Translations under genes and position numbers: made by a program
Notes under the pieces: generated by a model
Seen by the model: the letters and a program-made list of their open reading frames with translations, nothing else
What the model was told of the DNA's origin: nothing
The model's database searches: none
Shown here: positions 35,526-44,052 of the stretch, piece after piece
Layout: each line of letters begins with the position of its first letter
How positions within the stretch are numbered: the stretch's first letter is position 1
Assembly (NCBI GenBank): GCA_947168565.1
Contig: CAMVMM010000002.1
Coordinates: forward strand, 1-64,000
From: an uncultured Clostridia bacterium
GTDB lineage: Bacteria > Bacillota > Clostridia > Christensenellales > CAG-138
Direction: 5' to 3'
Length of the DNA stretch: 64,000 nt

Positions 35526-35657
35526 GCTGCCGCGCTCAGCTTCATGCACGGCTTCGGGCTCCCTGCCTGCGGCGCCGAGCTGAAGCAGGCACATCACCAC
35601 AACGCCAAAACTGCCTCCTATCAGCATTCCGAAGAATAGGATCAAGGCTTCCCGCAT
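35508..35657 (-). CDS. DUF3789-type small membrane protein
   Basis: 49 aa starting MREALILFFGMLIGGSFGVV; GGAGG lies five bases before this ATG, so the longer frame upstream is not used. One hydrophobic helix is followed by a charged tail (REPEAVHEAERGSKNARH). The glycine-rich helix ending in MCLLQ matches the DUF3789 family of tiny single-helix proteins common in clostridia and their mobile elements. Function unknown. Its end overlaps the terminator of the convergent gene. Confidence 0.75.
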   Translation of the reverse strand: MREALILFFGMLIGGSFGVVVMCLLQLGAAGREPEAVHEAERGSKNARH

Positions 35658-35806
35658 TTTTCCTCCTTTCGGCATGAAAAACCAATGATAAGCCTCCATG
35701 CCCCTTGCTTTTTTGCGCGGCTTGTGTGCATGGCGGCGCCGCCGCCGCGCATATCGTTCCGCGCAGTATCGGCATTATTCTGCCCCGATCCGCCCATATT
35801 ATGCAA

Positions 35807-35835
35807 AGCCCCGCATCGAAGCTCGAAGCGGGGCT
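35807..35835 (-). terminator. Possible terminator after the small lipoprotein gene
   Basis: AGCCCCGC and GCGGGGCT form an 8-bp stem about 55 bases downstream of the lipoprotein stop on the minus strand. Only three T follow, so strength is uncertain. Confidence 0.45.
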
Positions 35836-35889
35836 GAAATAATGCAAACGGCAATAAAAATTATTCGGTGAATAATCGGCGGTCAAAGC

Positions 35890-36294
35890 TTATTTTTTAA
35901 TGAAAACAAAATCATCATTCTTGATCTTGCCGCTCAGCTCGCTGCCGTTCAGCGTAAAATCGAAGGATTCTTCGCCAAGAGTGAGGGTCACCTTGCTGCC
36001 GGACTGCTTCCAGGTGCCGGTTTCAAGCTCCTTTCCGGCGGACTTGGAGGTGAGGCTGCCGTCCTCCTTCAGCTCAAGCACGATGAACTCCTCAAAAGAG
36101 CTTATGCCCATCATTTGAAGCATATAGTCAAGCGAGGAATCGGTGACCTGCGCGGAATCCTTGAAGGAATCCTCTATGGATTTGCCGTTCAGGGTTTTTA
36201 CCACGTACCTGCCGGCGGGTGAGGGTGCATTTGCGCAGCCCACCGCGAAGGCGGAAAGAAGCAGCGCGAGGGTCAGGGAAATAATGCGTTTCAT
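35890..36294 (-). CDS. Small lipoprotein with lipocalin-like beta domain
   Basis: 134 aa. Lipoprotein signal MKRIISLTLALLLSAFAVGC with lipobox AVGC (Cys20), then a ~110-residue beta-rich domain containing GTWKQSGSKVTLTL and DFTLNGSELSGKI. This repeating short-strand pattern is typical of small calycin-like secreted domains in clostridia. The start is ATG 36294 with AAAGGA ten bases upstream; a longer frame reads into lysS and is rejected. It lies 26 bases downstream of lysS on the same strand and may be read from the lysS promoter. Ligand and role are unknown. Confidence 0.8.
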   Translation of the reverse strand: MKRIISLTLALLLSAFAVGCANAPSPAGRYVVKTLNGKSIEDSFKDSAQVTDSSLDYMLQMMGISSFEEFIVLELKEDGSLTSKSAGKELETGTWKQSGSKVTLTLGEESFDFTLNGSELSGKIKNDDFVFIKK

Positions 36295-36320
36295 AGTATT
36301 AAATATCCTTTCTGAATAAA

Positions 36321-37838
36321 TCAATCTACGGGGCGCATCGTGGGGAAAAGGATCACGTCCCTTATCGAATCGGTGCCGGCAAGCATCATGCAGCAGCGGT
36401 CTATGCCGAAGCCGAGGCCGCCGGTGGGGGGCATGCCGTATTCGAGCGCAAGCACGAAATCCTCGTCCATCATATCGGCCTCCTCGTCGCCCTTCGCGCG
36501 CTTGGCGGCCTGCGCCTTGAAGCGCTCGTACTGGTCGATGGGGTCGTTCAGCTCGCTGAAGGCGTTGCCCATCTCGCAGGAGCAAACGAAAGCCTCGTAG
36601 CGCTCGGTAAGATGCGGGTCGAGCGGGCTGCGCTTTGCAAGCGGGCTCACCTCAACGGGGTACATGGTGATGAAGGTGGGCTGGATCAGCTTTTCCTCCA
36701 CCTTTTGATCGAAGGTTTCATAAAGCGCGTTGCCCCAGGTGTGATCCACGCCGTCCATATCCACGCCAACGCTCTTTGCAAGCGCCACGGCCGCGTCCGC
36801 GTCGCCCTCTATCGCCATGAAATCCGCGCCGGTGTGCTCCTTCACGGCGTCCGCCATGGTGATGCGCCTCCAGCCGGGGGTAAGGTCTATCTCGTGGCCG
36901 AGCCAGGTGAGCTTATAGGTGCCCAGAATCTCCTTTGCCGCGCCGGAAAGTATGCCCTCAAGCACGTCCATCATGCCCTCAAGATTGGTGTATGCCTGAT
37001 ACAGCTCGCAGCTGGTGAACTCCGGGTTGTGGCGCGTGTCCATGCCCTCGTTGCGGAATATCCTGCCCACCTCGAAAACGCGGTCCATGCCGCCCACTAT
37101 AAGGCGCTTGAGGTGCAGCTCGGTGGCTATGCGCATATACATATCTATATCCAGCGCGTTGTGGTGCGTGATGAACGGACGCGCCGTGGCGCCGCCCGCA
37201 ACCGCGCTCAGCACCGGGGTCTCCACCTCCAGGAAGCCGCGCTCCTCAAGATAGCGGCGCACGAAGGAAACGAAGCGGCTTCTGATCTCGAAATTGCGCT
37301 TGGATTCGGGGTTCATTATGAGGTCCACGTACCTCTGGCGGTATCTCAGCTCCTTGTCCGTCAGCCCGTGAAACTTTTCGGGAAGCGGGCGGAGGGACTT
37401 TGAAAGCAGAGTGACGCTCGAGGCGTGAACGGAGATCTCGCCCGTCTTGGTGCGGAAAACCACGCCCTTTATGCCCAATATATCGCCTATATCGTAGGTC
37501 TTGAAATCGGCATAGCTCTCCTCGCCGATGTCCTCGCGGCGCACGTAGGCCTGAATATCGCCCTTTGCGTCCCGTATTCCGGCAAAGCTTGCCTTGCCCA
37601 TCACGCGCTTTGCCATCATGCGGCCCGCGATCATAACCTCCCTGCCCTCAAGCGCGTCAAAATCCGCCTTGATATCCGCGCTGAAGGCGTTTTGATCGAA
37701 GCGCACGATCTCAAACGGGTTCTTGCCCGCCTGCCTGAGCGCGGCAAGCTTATCCCTTCTGATTTGAAGCAGCTCGTTCAGCTCCCTTTCGGTGGGCTCG
37801 GCCGCCTGCTGAATGCCGTTCTGTCTGTTTTCTTCCAT
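36321..37838 (-). CDS. lysS: Lysine--tRNA ligase (class II)
   Basis: 505 aa, full length for bacterial LysRS, which charges tRNA-Lys in the cytoplasm. An N-terminal OB-fold anticodon-binding domain (about 60-165) includes VMIAGRMMAKRVMGKASFAG. The class II core has motif 2 as FRNEGMDTRHNPEFTSCELY and motif 3 as GGLGFGIDRCCMML. GAGAGG lies before the ATG. greA lies immediately upstream on the same strand, a greA-lysS order common in Bacillota, though a hairpin separates them. No T-box leader is visible. Confidence 0.97.
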   Translation of the reverse strand: MEENRQNGIQQAAEPTERELNELLQIRRDKLAALRQAGKNPFEIVRFDQNAFSADIKADFDALEGREVMIAGRMMAKRVMGKASFAGIRDAKGDIQAYVRREDIGEESYADFKTYDIGDILGIKGVVFRTKTGEISVHASSVTLLSKSLRPLPEKFHGLTDKELRYRQRYVDLIMNPESKRNFEIRSRFVSFVRRYLEERGFLEVETPVLSAVAGGATARPFITHHNALDIDMYMRIATELHLKRLIVGGMDRVFEVGRIFRNEGMDTRHNPEFTSCELYQAYTNLEGMMDVLEGILSGAAKEILGTYKLTWLGHEIDLTPGWRRITMADAVKEHTGADFMAIEGDADAAVALAKSVGVDMDGVDHTWGNALYETFDQKVEEKLIQPTFITMYPVEVSPLAKRSPLDPHLTERYEAFVCSCEMGNAFSELNDPIDQYERFKAQAAKRAKGDEEADMMDEDFVLALEYGMPPTGGLGFGIDRCCMMLAGTDSIRDVILFPTMRPVD

Positions 37839-37884
37839 AAAAACCTCTCCGTTATATTCTGTATTTCATTATATAGTTGTTTTA

Positions 37885-37928
37885 GAATAAAAATACCGCA
37901 GCACAAGCCCATTTCGGATGTACTGCGG
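37885..37928 (-). terminator. Terminator between greA and lysS
   Basis: On the minus strand CCGCAG (37928-37923) and CTGCGG (37901-37896) form a stem with a large loop, followed by TATTTTTATT. It may attenuate read-through from greA into lysS. Confidence 0.6.
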
Positions 37929-37952
37929 CTTGCTTGTGGTTTTGATATTTAA

Positions 37953-38432
37953 TTACTGTTTGCGAATGCCGAGGATGCGAACGCGGGTGAGGCCCGCAGG
38001 GGTCTCGATGGTCACGGTTTCGCCGACCTTATGACCCAGCACGGAGCTGCCGACGGGGGAGCTGTTTGAAATGCGCTTGGGCTCCGCGTAGATATCCGCC
38101 TCCGCCTCGCCAACTATCTGATACTCCTCCTCGATCTTCTGATCCACAAAGCGAAGCGTCACGAGCGAGCCCATGCTGACAACGTTTCCGCTCGCGCCTT
38201 CCTCGATGATGATAACGTTTTTGAGCATCGCTTCAAGCTCGGTGATCTCAAGCTCGTTGTGAGCCTGCGCATCAAGAGCCGCATCGTATTCGGCGTTTTC
38301 GCTGAGGTCGCCAAAGGAACGCGCGGTGGCGATCTCCTCGGTGATCTCGGTTCTGCGAACGGTTTTTAAGTATTCAAGCTTTTCCTCAAGCTGCTGCTTG
38401 CCTGCTTTGGTAAGGTGTACGGCGTCTGCCAT
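37953..38432 (-). CDS. greA: Transcription elongation factor GreA
   Basis: 159 aa, normal GreA length. The N-terminal coiled coil (MADAVHLTKAGKQQLEEKLE, with TEEIATARSFGDLSENAEYD carrying the acidic tip residues) enters the RNA polymerase secondary channel and stimulates cleavage of backtracked transcripts. The C-terminal FKBP-like domain includes PVGSSVLGHKVGETVTIETP. AAGGAGG lies nine bases before the ATG. A perfect sigma-A promoter precedes it. Confidence 0.97.
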   Translation of the reverse strand: MADAVHLTKAGKQQLEEKLEYLKTVRRTEITEEIATARSFGDLSENAEYDAALDAQAHNELEITELEAMLKNVIIIEEGASGNVVSMGSLVTLRFVDQKIEEEYQIVGEAEADIYAEPKRISNSSPVGSSVLGHKVGETVTIETPAGLTRVRILGIRKQ

Positions 38433-38517
38433 GGATCATATCCTCCTTGAAATAAGGGTGGGGGAAGGGCCATGCCGCGCAAGGGCGCACGGAAAAATGC
38501 CCATACCGATTTAGCTT

Positions 38518-38546
38518 ATTATACGGATAAAATGCGGCTTTGTCAA
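38518..38546 (-). promoter_or_regulatory. Consensus promoter of greA
   Basis: Minus strand TTGACA (38546-38541), a 17-base spacer and TATAAT (38523-38518), about 85 bases before the greA ATG. Both boxes are perfect. Confidence 0.85.
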
Positions 38547-38571
38547 TAAATAACGGGAAATAATTTGTATA

Positions 38572-38733
38572 ATACTATCCTGCATCTAAAACCTTGATTC
38601 GGACGGCATCTTTTCCGCCGTATCTGCTTCGTCAAATCTTGATTGACGCTCAAGCGTCAAGCTGCGATTCTCCTCTTTGATTCAGCGAAAAATCTGCTCG
38701 CCCGTTCTCAATGTTTTAGATGTACGATAGTAT
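38572..38733. mobile_element. MITE-like element with 27-bp terminal inverted repeats
   Basis: The left end (ATACTATCCTGCATCTAAAA...) is matched by the reverse complement of the right end (ATACTATCGTACATCTAAAA...) with about four mismatches over 27 bases. The 162-bp element contains no gene and is bounded by TA, as expected for IS630/Tc1-type insertions. A near-identical right end recurs alone at 49047-49080. No transposase lies in the window. Apart from this element and the terminator at 38819-38849, 38433-38885 holds no gene. Confidence 0.65.
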
Positions 38734-38818
38734 AAAACACGGATTTTTACCGGCCCGCGTCGCGCACAGAAACAGTATATTTTTTAACGAATCCCGAATT
38801 GTGAATCCCGCTCCAACA

Positions 38819-38849
38819 TGAAAAGCGGAGCCCGTGGTGCAAGCTCCGC
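38819..38849 (-). terminator. Terminator of the MATE gene
   Basis: GCGGAGC and GCTCCGC form a 7-bp stem at 38825-38849, with TTTT on the minus-strand side, 37 bases downstream of the MATE stop codon. Confidence 0.6.
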
Positions 38850-38885
38850 AAATATACGAAATACGATAATACGAATATTTGATCA

Positions 38886-40298
38886 TCAAACCCTTGCTCC
38901 ATCCGGAAGCGGGGCGATCTCATTTTTCCAGATCCGGCGCAGCATTATGAAGCTGTACGCAAACGCCGCAAACTCCGCAATAAGGAAGCTCCACCAAACG
39001 GATTCCACGGTTTTGAAGATGAGCGCAAGCGCGAGCGCGGCGGGCAGCAGCACGCAGAGCTGGCGTATGAGGGACATTATCATGCTTGCCGTGCCTCTGC
39101 CAAGCGCGCTGAAGGTGATGGAATTGGTGATGGAGGCCGCCGCAAGCACGAACGAAAGCGAGATTATGCGGAAGGCCGCAACTCCGCCGCTGCGGATAGT
39201 GCCGGTTTCATCGAAAAGCGAGATTATCTGCGCGGGGAAAAGCTGGAATATGAGCGTGCCCGCAAGCATGATCACTATTGCCACGGTGAAGGTCAGCCTC
39301 CATGCCCTTGTGAGCCGCAGGCGGTTCCTTGCGCCGAAATTATAAGCAAGTATGGACATGCTGGCGTTCGTTACGCCGAAAAGGGGCATGAAGATGAGCG
39401 ACTGTACTTTGTAATAAACGCCCATTATCGCCACGCCGCTCTCGTTCGCAAGCACGCGCGAAAAGATGGAGTTCATGCCGATGTTCATAACCGAGCCGAT
39501 GGCCTGAAGCAGTATGCTCGGCACGCCCACCTTGTAGATCTCCCCTATCGTTTCGCCGCAGGGCTTAAAGCCCTTGTAGGAGAGCGTGACCTCGTGATTC
39601 TTGCCGAGAACGAGGAAAAGAGCCACTATGAGCCCCACCCATTGACCTATAACCGTGGCGTACGCCGCGCCCGCTATGCCGAAGGCGGGGCAGCCGAGTT
39701 TGCCGAAGATCATGATGGGATCAAGAATGATGTTCACCACCGCGCCTATGAGCTGCGTGATCATGGAAAGATTGTTTTTCCCCATGGATTGCAGTATTCT
39801 TTCGCAGCCAAGCTGCAAAAATACGCCCGTGCAGAACCACATGCAGACGCGCAGATAGGTGGTGCCAAGCTCCACAAGCTCGCCGTTATCCGTAAAAAGC
39901 TTGAAGAACGGGCGCACGAAGAAGCCCAGCGCTGCAAACACGATGGAGGACAAAAGCAGCAGCATCATGCCGTTTGCCGCGCCCTTGTTTGCCGCCTCAT
40001 GCTCGCCCGCGCCGAGCTTGCGCGAAATGTAGGAGTTCATGCCGATGGAGGTGCCGACCGAAACGGAGATCATCAGCATCTGTATCGGGTAAGCAAGGGA
40101 AACCGCCTTGAGCGCGTCCTCGCTGAGCTTCGCCACAAAGTAGCTGTCCACCACGTTGTACAGCGCCTGCACCAGCATGGAGATCACAAGCGGCAGCGCC
40201 ATGCCGAAAAGCAGCTTGCCTATCGGCTGGGTGCCCATCTTGTTTTGCTTCACGGGGGCGGGGGAGATAGATTTTTCTTTGTTCACAGTATTTTCCAT
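38886..40298 (-). CDS. MATE family efflux transporter 1
   Basis: 470-aa, 12-helix protein with both MATE halves recognisable: PIGKLLFGMALPLVISMLVQ and YNVVDSYFVAKLSEDALKAV in the first, YKVGVPSILLQAIGSVMNIG and FGVTNASMSILAYNFGARNR in the second. Such proteins export cationic drugs or metabolites using a Na+ or H+ gradient. The ATG has no Shine-Dalgarno sequence. A TTACAA-16-TATAAT promoter (40334-40307) places the transcript start about two bases before the ATG, so the mRNA may be leaderless. The next in-frame ATG (Met21, 40238) also lacks a good site. Confidence 0.92.
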   Translation of the reverse strand: MENTVNKEKSISPAPVKQNKMGTQPIGKLLFGMALPLVISMLVQALYNVVDSYFVAKLSEDALKAVSLAYPIQMLMISVSVGTSIGMNSYISRKLGAGEHEAANKGAANGMMLLLLSSIVFAALGFFVRPFFKLFTDNGELVELGTTYLRVCMWFCTGVFLQLGCERILQSMGKNNLSMITQLIGAVVNIILDPIMIFGKLGCPAFGIAGAAYATVIGQWVGLIVALFLVLGKNHEVTLSYKGFKPCGETIGEIYKVGVPSILLQAIGSVMNIGMNSIFSRVLANESGVAIMGVYYKVQSLIFMPLFGVTNASMSILAYNFGARNRLRLTRAWRLTFTVAIVIMLAGTLIFQLFPAQIISLFDETGTIRSGGVAAFRIISLSFVLAAASITNSITFSALGRGTASMIMSLIRQLCVLLPAALALALIFKTVESVWWSFLIAEFAAFAYSFIMLRRIWKNEIAPLPDGARV

Positions 40299-40306
40299 AG
40301 CGATGA

Positions 40307-40334
40307 ATTATACCATTAAAATCGGGGCTTGTAA
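40307..40334 (-). promoter_or_regulatory. Promoter almost touching the MATE start codon
   Basis: Minus strand TTACAA (40334-40329), a 16-base spacer and TATAAT (40312-40307). The -10 box ends only eight bases before ATG 40298. Confidence 0.55.
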
Positions 40335-40420
40335 ATCGTTTTTTTTAGCTTTTTTCTCGGCGGAGACCCAAAAAACGCAGCCGGCGCCCCTTGAATAAAG
40401 GGGCGGAAGCTGAGCTTCGG

Positions 40421-40960
40421 TTAAAGCGCGGAATCCGCCCGTGCGCCGGTTCGGATCATCCTCGGCTCATAGCCAAGCCCTTTTGCAAAGGCGATCAGAT
40501 CCGCGGTGCTTATCTCAAGCGAGCAGGTGTTCACGCCGGGATGGATAAGCATCTTTTCCTCCTTCAAAATATCGGAATCTATCACAAGGCGCACGCTTTT
40601 TGATTTATCGTTCAAAAGCCCCGTAACGGAAACGGAGCCGGGGGTGAGAGCAAGCAGCTCGAACAGCTTTTCGTCGTCTGCAAAGCTGAGGCGGGTCGAG
40701 CCGAGAAGGCGGCTTATCTCGCTTGTGACGAAGCGCTTTTTGCGGTCAAGCAGCAGCAGGTAGAATTCCGTGCCGCGCTTATTGGTCAAAAAAAGATTCT
40801 TGCAATGCTTCGCGCCGCTCGGGGAGCAGATCGCCTCGCATTCCGCCAGGCTTGCAAGGGGAGGATGATGCAGCGCGGTATATGGGATCTTCATTTCATC
40901 AAGCGCAAGCAGCGCTGCTTTTTCGGTTTCGTTCATGGCTTTTTCGCTTTCTTCTAGCAT
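40421..40960 (-). CDS. YbaK/ProX-type aminoacyl-tRNA deacylase
   Basis: Up to 179 aa (171 if the second ATG at 40936 is used; neither has a strong ribosome binding site). The fold signature of the prolyl-tRNA editing superfamily is present: YTALHHPPLASLAECEAICS, GAKHCKNLFLTNKRGTEFYL with the catalytic-type Lys, and PGVNTCSLEISTADLIAFAK near the end. It most resembles the free-standing PrdX/ProXp-ala group that hydrolyses Ala-tRNA(Pro). It is the third gene of a minus-strand run with walJ and rlmH, 23 bases after rlmH. Confidence 0.87.
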   Translation of the reverse strand: MLEESEKAMNETEKAALLALDEMKIPYTALHHPPLASLAECEAICSPSGAKHCKNLFLTNKRGTEFYLLLLDRKKRFVTSEISRLLGSTRLSFADDEKLFELLALTPGSVSVTGLLNDKSKSVRLVIDSDILKEEKMLIHPGVNTCSLEISTADLIAFAKGLGYEPRMIRTGARADSAL

Positions 40961-40983
40961 CAGGGCAGGCGGCAGCTCGGGCT

Positions 40984-41463
40984 TTACTTATGATACGGCT
41001 CGTTGTTCATTATCTTGAAGGCGCGGTAAAGCTGCTCCAGCAGCATTATTCGGAACACCTGGTGCGAAAAGGTCAGCGCGGAAAAGCTCAGGCGAAAATC
41101 TGCGCGCGAAAGCACCTCTCCGGAAAGCCCGTTTGAGCCGCCGATTATGAACGCGAAGCGGCTTTTGCCCTCCAGCATGAAGCCGCGCAGCTTTTCCGCA
41201 AGCTGCGGCGATGAAAGCTGCACGCCCCCGATATCCAGCGCCACAGCCGTTTCACCCTCGGAAAGCTTTGCAAGTATGTGCCGCCCCTCTGCAAGCTTCA
41301 CCTGCTCCAGCTCGGCGTCGCTCAGCTTTTCGGGCGCCTTTTCGTCCGCAAGCTCAGCTATCTCCACCTCCGCAAAGCGCGAAAGCCGCTTTTTGAATTC
41401 GTTCACCGCGTCCGTATAAAACTTTTCCTTCAATTTGCCAACGCAGATTATGCGAAGCTTCAT
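40984..41463 (-). CDS. rlmH: 23S rRNA pseudouridine-1915 N3-methyltransferase RlmH
   Basis: 159 aa, exactly the usual RlmH length. A SPOUT knot protein that methylates a pseudouridine in helix 69 of 23S rRNA using SAM. Seen: MKLRIICVGKLKEKFYTDAV at the start, FIIGGSNGLSGEVLSRADFR and LSFSALTFSHQVFRIMLLEQ in the knot, and the invariant C-terminus NNEPYHK. It follows walJ by 43 bases, the same neighbourhood as in other Bacillota. Confidence 0.97.
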   Translation of the reverse strand: MKLRIICVGKLKEKFYTDAVNEFKKRLSRFAEVEIAELADEKAPEKLSDAELEQVKLAEGRHILAKLSEGETAVALDIGGVQLSSPQLAEKLRGFMLEGKSRFAFIIGGSNGLSGEVLSRADFRLSFSALTFSHQVFRIMLLEQLYRAFKIMNNEPYHK

Positions 41464-41506
41464 CTTGCCTCCAAACGCAATTTACTTCGGTAAAGCAGGC
41501 AGCCCG

Positions 41507-42286
41507 TTAAAGCTCGAATATTCCCGTGATACCGTCCCTTTTTGCAACCACTATGCGCATATCGCCGATATTCGCCTCCTCAAGCACGCGGCTCACCGTG
41601 GAATACGCCTCGTATTCGGTGTTGTTTTCGCGGCTCAAATGGGCAAGCACCGCGAAGCGCACGCCGGTTTCATACAGCTTCACAAGCGCCCTGCCGCAGT
41701 TTTCGTTTGAAAGATGCCCCTTTTCCGAGAGGATGCGCTGCTTGAGCGGGTAGGGGTAGGGGCCGCGCTTGAGCATCTCCACGTCGTGATTCGCCTCTAT
41801 GAACACGAGCGACGAGCCCGCCGCGCAGGAAAGCATGCTCTCGCGCATACAGCCGATGTCGGTCATATACGTCAGCTTCTTTTCGCCGCTTGTGAACACG
41901 AAGCCAACCGATTCCGCCGCATCGTGCGGCGTTTTGAAGGGCAAAACGTTTATTGAGCCAACGTAAAAATCCTCGTCGGTTTGAAAAAGGCGCGTGTTCG
42001 CGTAGGAAAGCTCCCTGGTGATGGGCGTCATGGCCCGCAGCGTGCCCGCGTTTGTGTAAACCGGCAGATTGTATTTCCTGGAGAGGATCCCCACGCCGCG
42101 AGTGTGATCCACGTGGTCGTGCGTCACAAGTATGCCGCTCAGCCTCTCGGGCGAAACGGCGATTTTGGAAAGCGCCTCGACTATCGCCTTGCCGGTCATT
42201 CCGGCGTCTATCAAAAGGCGGGTATCGCCCGATTCAAGGTAGGACGAATTACCCGATGAACCGCTGAAAAGCGGAATAAATCTCAT
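41507..42286 (-). CDS. walJ: WalJ/YycJ-like metallo-beta-lactamase-fold hydrolase
   Basis: 259 aa from ATG 42286 (GGAG six bases upstream; a longer frame is rejected). The metal motif HxHxDH is in LVTHDHVDHTRGVG, with further ligands in FKTPHDAAESVGFV and FIEANHDVEML. The opening PLFSGSSGNSSYLESGDTRL is characteristic of YycJ/WalJ, a nuclease-like protein linked to cell-wall/division coordination and DNA repair. It heads a minus-strand operon with rlmH, conserved synteny with the walRKHIJ-rlmH region, although the WalRK two-component genes are not here. Confidence 0.9.
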   Translation of the reverse strand: MRFIPLFSGSSGNSSYLESGDTRLLIDAGMTGKAIVEALSKIAVSPERLSGILVTHDHVDHTRGVGILSRKYNLPVYTNAGTLRAMTPITRELSYANTRLFQTDEDFYVGSINVLPFKTPHDAAESVGFVFTSGEKKLTYMTDIGCMRESMLSCAAGSSLVFIEANHDVEMLKRGPYPYPLKQRILSEKGHLSNENCGRALVKLYETGVRFAVLAHLSRENNTEYEAYSTVSRVLEEANIGDMRIVVAKRDGITGIFEL

Positions 42287-42472
42287 ATATTGCTCCGTTA
42301 AGGCGCGGCAAACAAAAAACGCCGCGCATGGTGTTTCGTTTTTCGGGCGCAAACGCCCCGTACGGATTTGATTTTACATTTTTCACGCGCCAAAGTCAAT
42401 CTTTTTAAGGAAACTCCGATCCCGGCGCAGACGGAAATCCAAATAAAACGCCTAAAAACACCGCGCGGCGTA

Positions 42473-42501
42473 TTGTACGCGAACCGGAGCTGTGATATAC
42501 T
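42473..42501 (+). promoter_or_regulatory. Promoter of the DUF815-like ATPase gene
   Basis: TTGTAC at 42473-42478, a 17-base spacer and TATACT at 42496-42501, about 48 bases before the ATG. Confidence 0.6.
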
Positions 42502-42549
42502 GTTTTAAAATAAAGATGCGCTTGCATTTTCGGCGCGGACGGAGGAAAA

Positions 42550-43866
42550 ATGAGCAGTAAAATAGAGCGTGTGGAAATGATCGCGGATAAGCTTATCGCC
42601 GCTGTGGAATCGCTTTGCATCGTTCGGGCCGGCTACCCGTACACATACGAGCAGCCTGCGAACAACATCCTATGCTGCGTAAGAGAATTTGCTTTCGATT
42701 TGAAAAACGGCGATTCGGACAGCGCAAGGCGTTCCGCTTCGGAGCTGACGGGCGGCCTGCTTTCCTGCGGCTCAAGGCGCGTTACGGGCGATATTATGCT
42801 CGATTTTATTCTGGATTGCGTGCTGATTCGTGAAAACGCCTTTTCGCTCGCCGCCGCGTCCGGCAGGCGGGATGAGGCGCTGATGCTTGCCATGCGCCGC
42901 GAGCTGAACGCGCTGAAGGTCATCTCCGAGCTGGACGAGGGCACCATGCATAAGCTCATAGCGGAATGTGCCGCAGCGAATCCCGCGCCGGACAGCGCCT
43001 CCAAATTCGCGCAGGCGGCATGGTCGGGCGCAAGCGGCTCGCCCGTCGGGCGCGAAATGAATCAGGCGCAGCGGGCAAGGCTCGCGCCGCCGGAGAGCTG
43101 CTGGTACTATGGCGATTTCGAGCTGAGGGATGCCTATTGCGCGGATAACGAGCTTGAGCTTGTGTATAAAAGATTTATCGACGAGGAAGCCCTGGGTGCG
43201 CTTGCGGATGAGCTTTGGCGCTTCTTTTCCAAAAACGGCTGCGGCGATTTTCTTAAATACAGGCATTTTTACTTTGACGGCACGCTTTCGCCCCTGCCGG
43301 AGCTGCGCGGCGGAAGCTACGTTGCCTTTGCGGAAAGCGAATTCGGCACCCTTTATGCAAACGCCGCCGCCTTTTTGAATGGGGACAGCGCAAAGCCCAT
43401 GCTGCTCTGCGGCAGGCAGGGCAGCGGCAAAACCACGCTGATGCTGGAGCTTATGGATGAGCTGCCCGAGCTGCACACCGTGTTCGTAACGCCCGGCGTG
43501 AAGAGCGCGGAGCTTTTCGCCCTGCTTGAAAAGCTGCGCCGCCAGCCGCTCAAATTCATGCTTTTGATGGACGATCTGAACCCCGCCGCGCTCAGCGGGC
43601 TGTGCGAGCCGATGCTGCCGATGAACGTGCTTGCGGCGGCAACGAGCGCCGTGCCGGTGATGCAAAGCTTTTTTGAGATAACCGCCGAGCTTCCCATGCT
43701 TGATATGGATGAATTTATCCGCGCCGTGACCGTGCTGCTTGAGGCGGAGGGCGCCTCCATGCCGCGCGAGACCGTGCGCAGCGCCTGCCTGGATTTTAAA
43801 ACGGAAACCGGCTGCGAGCTGAACATCGCCTCCGCCGTGCGCGTGAAGGAGCTTCTTCAAAGCTGA
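42550..43866 (+). CDS. DUF815-like AAA+ ATPase
   Basis: 438 aa. The N-terminal 270 residues are a helical region of unknown function. The C-terminal part is a P-loop ATPase with Walker A GRQGSGKTT (about 288-296), Walker B FMLLMDDL, and a sensor segment VLAAATSAVPVMQSFF. The arrangement (a short C-terminal AAA+ core after a long N-terminal region, with an 'LYANAAAFLNG' lead-in) resembles the DUF815 family of predicted ATPases. GGAGG lies six bases before the ATG. It is transcribed alone; the substrate is unknown. Confidence 0.75.
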   Translation: MSSKIERVEMIADKLIAAVESLCIVRAGYPYTYEQPANNILCCVREFAFDLKNGDSDSARRSASELTGGLLSCGSRRVTGDIMLDFILDCVLIRENAFSLAAASGRRDEALMLAMRRELNALKVISELDEGTMHKLIAECAAANPAPDSASKFAQAAWSGASGSPVGREMNQAQRARLAPPESCWYYGDFELRDAYCADNELELVYKRFIDEEALGALADELWRFFSKNGCGDFLKYRHFYFDGTLSPLPELRGGSYVAFAESEFGTLYANAAAFLNGDSAKPMLLCGRQGSGKTTLMLELMDELPELHTVFVTPGVKSAELFALLEKLRRQPLKFMLLMDDLNPAALSGLCEPMLPMNVLAAATSAVPVMQSFFEITAELPMLDMDEFIRAVTVLLEAEGASMPRETVRSACLDFKTETGCELNIASAVRVKELLQS

Positions 43867-44021
43867 CACGCGGAAAACGGCACGGTTTAAGCAGAACCCC
43901 GAAGAACTCAAAAACGGAAAAAACCGAACCCAAAACGCGAAACCCCGAACCCCCGAACCCAAAACGCGAAACAGCCCCGTATAAAAGGCGGAGCTGTTTT
44001 TTCATTGAACCATATTAAATT

Positions 44022-44052
44022 ACCAATTGCTAATTGCTAATTGCTAATTGTC
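44022..44052. repeat. Heptanucleotide repeat (CTAATTG)
   Basis: About four head-to-tail copies of CTAATTG, the first and last imperfect, end at the stop codon of the minus-strand membrane protein gene. Just upstream, CGAACCCAAAACGCGAAAC occurs twice between about 43925 and 43973. Confidence 0.7.

Noticed and set aside
37839..37952. T-box leader upstream of lysS
   Set aside because: The spacer is only 114 bases and lacks the conserved T-box sequence; the hairpin is better explained as a greA terminator.
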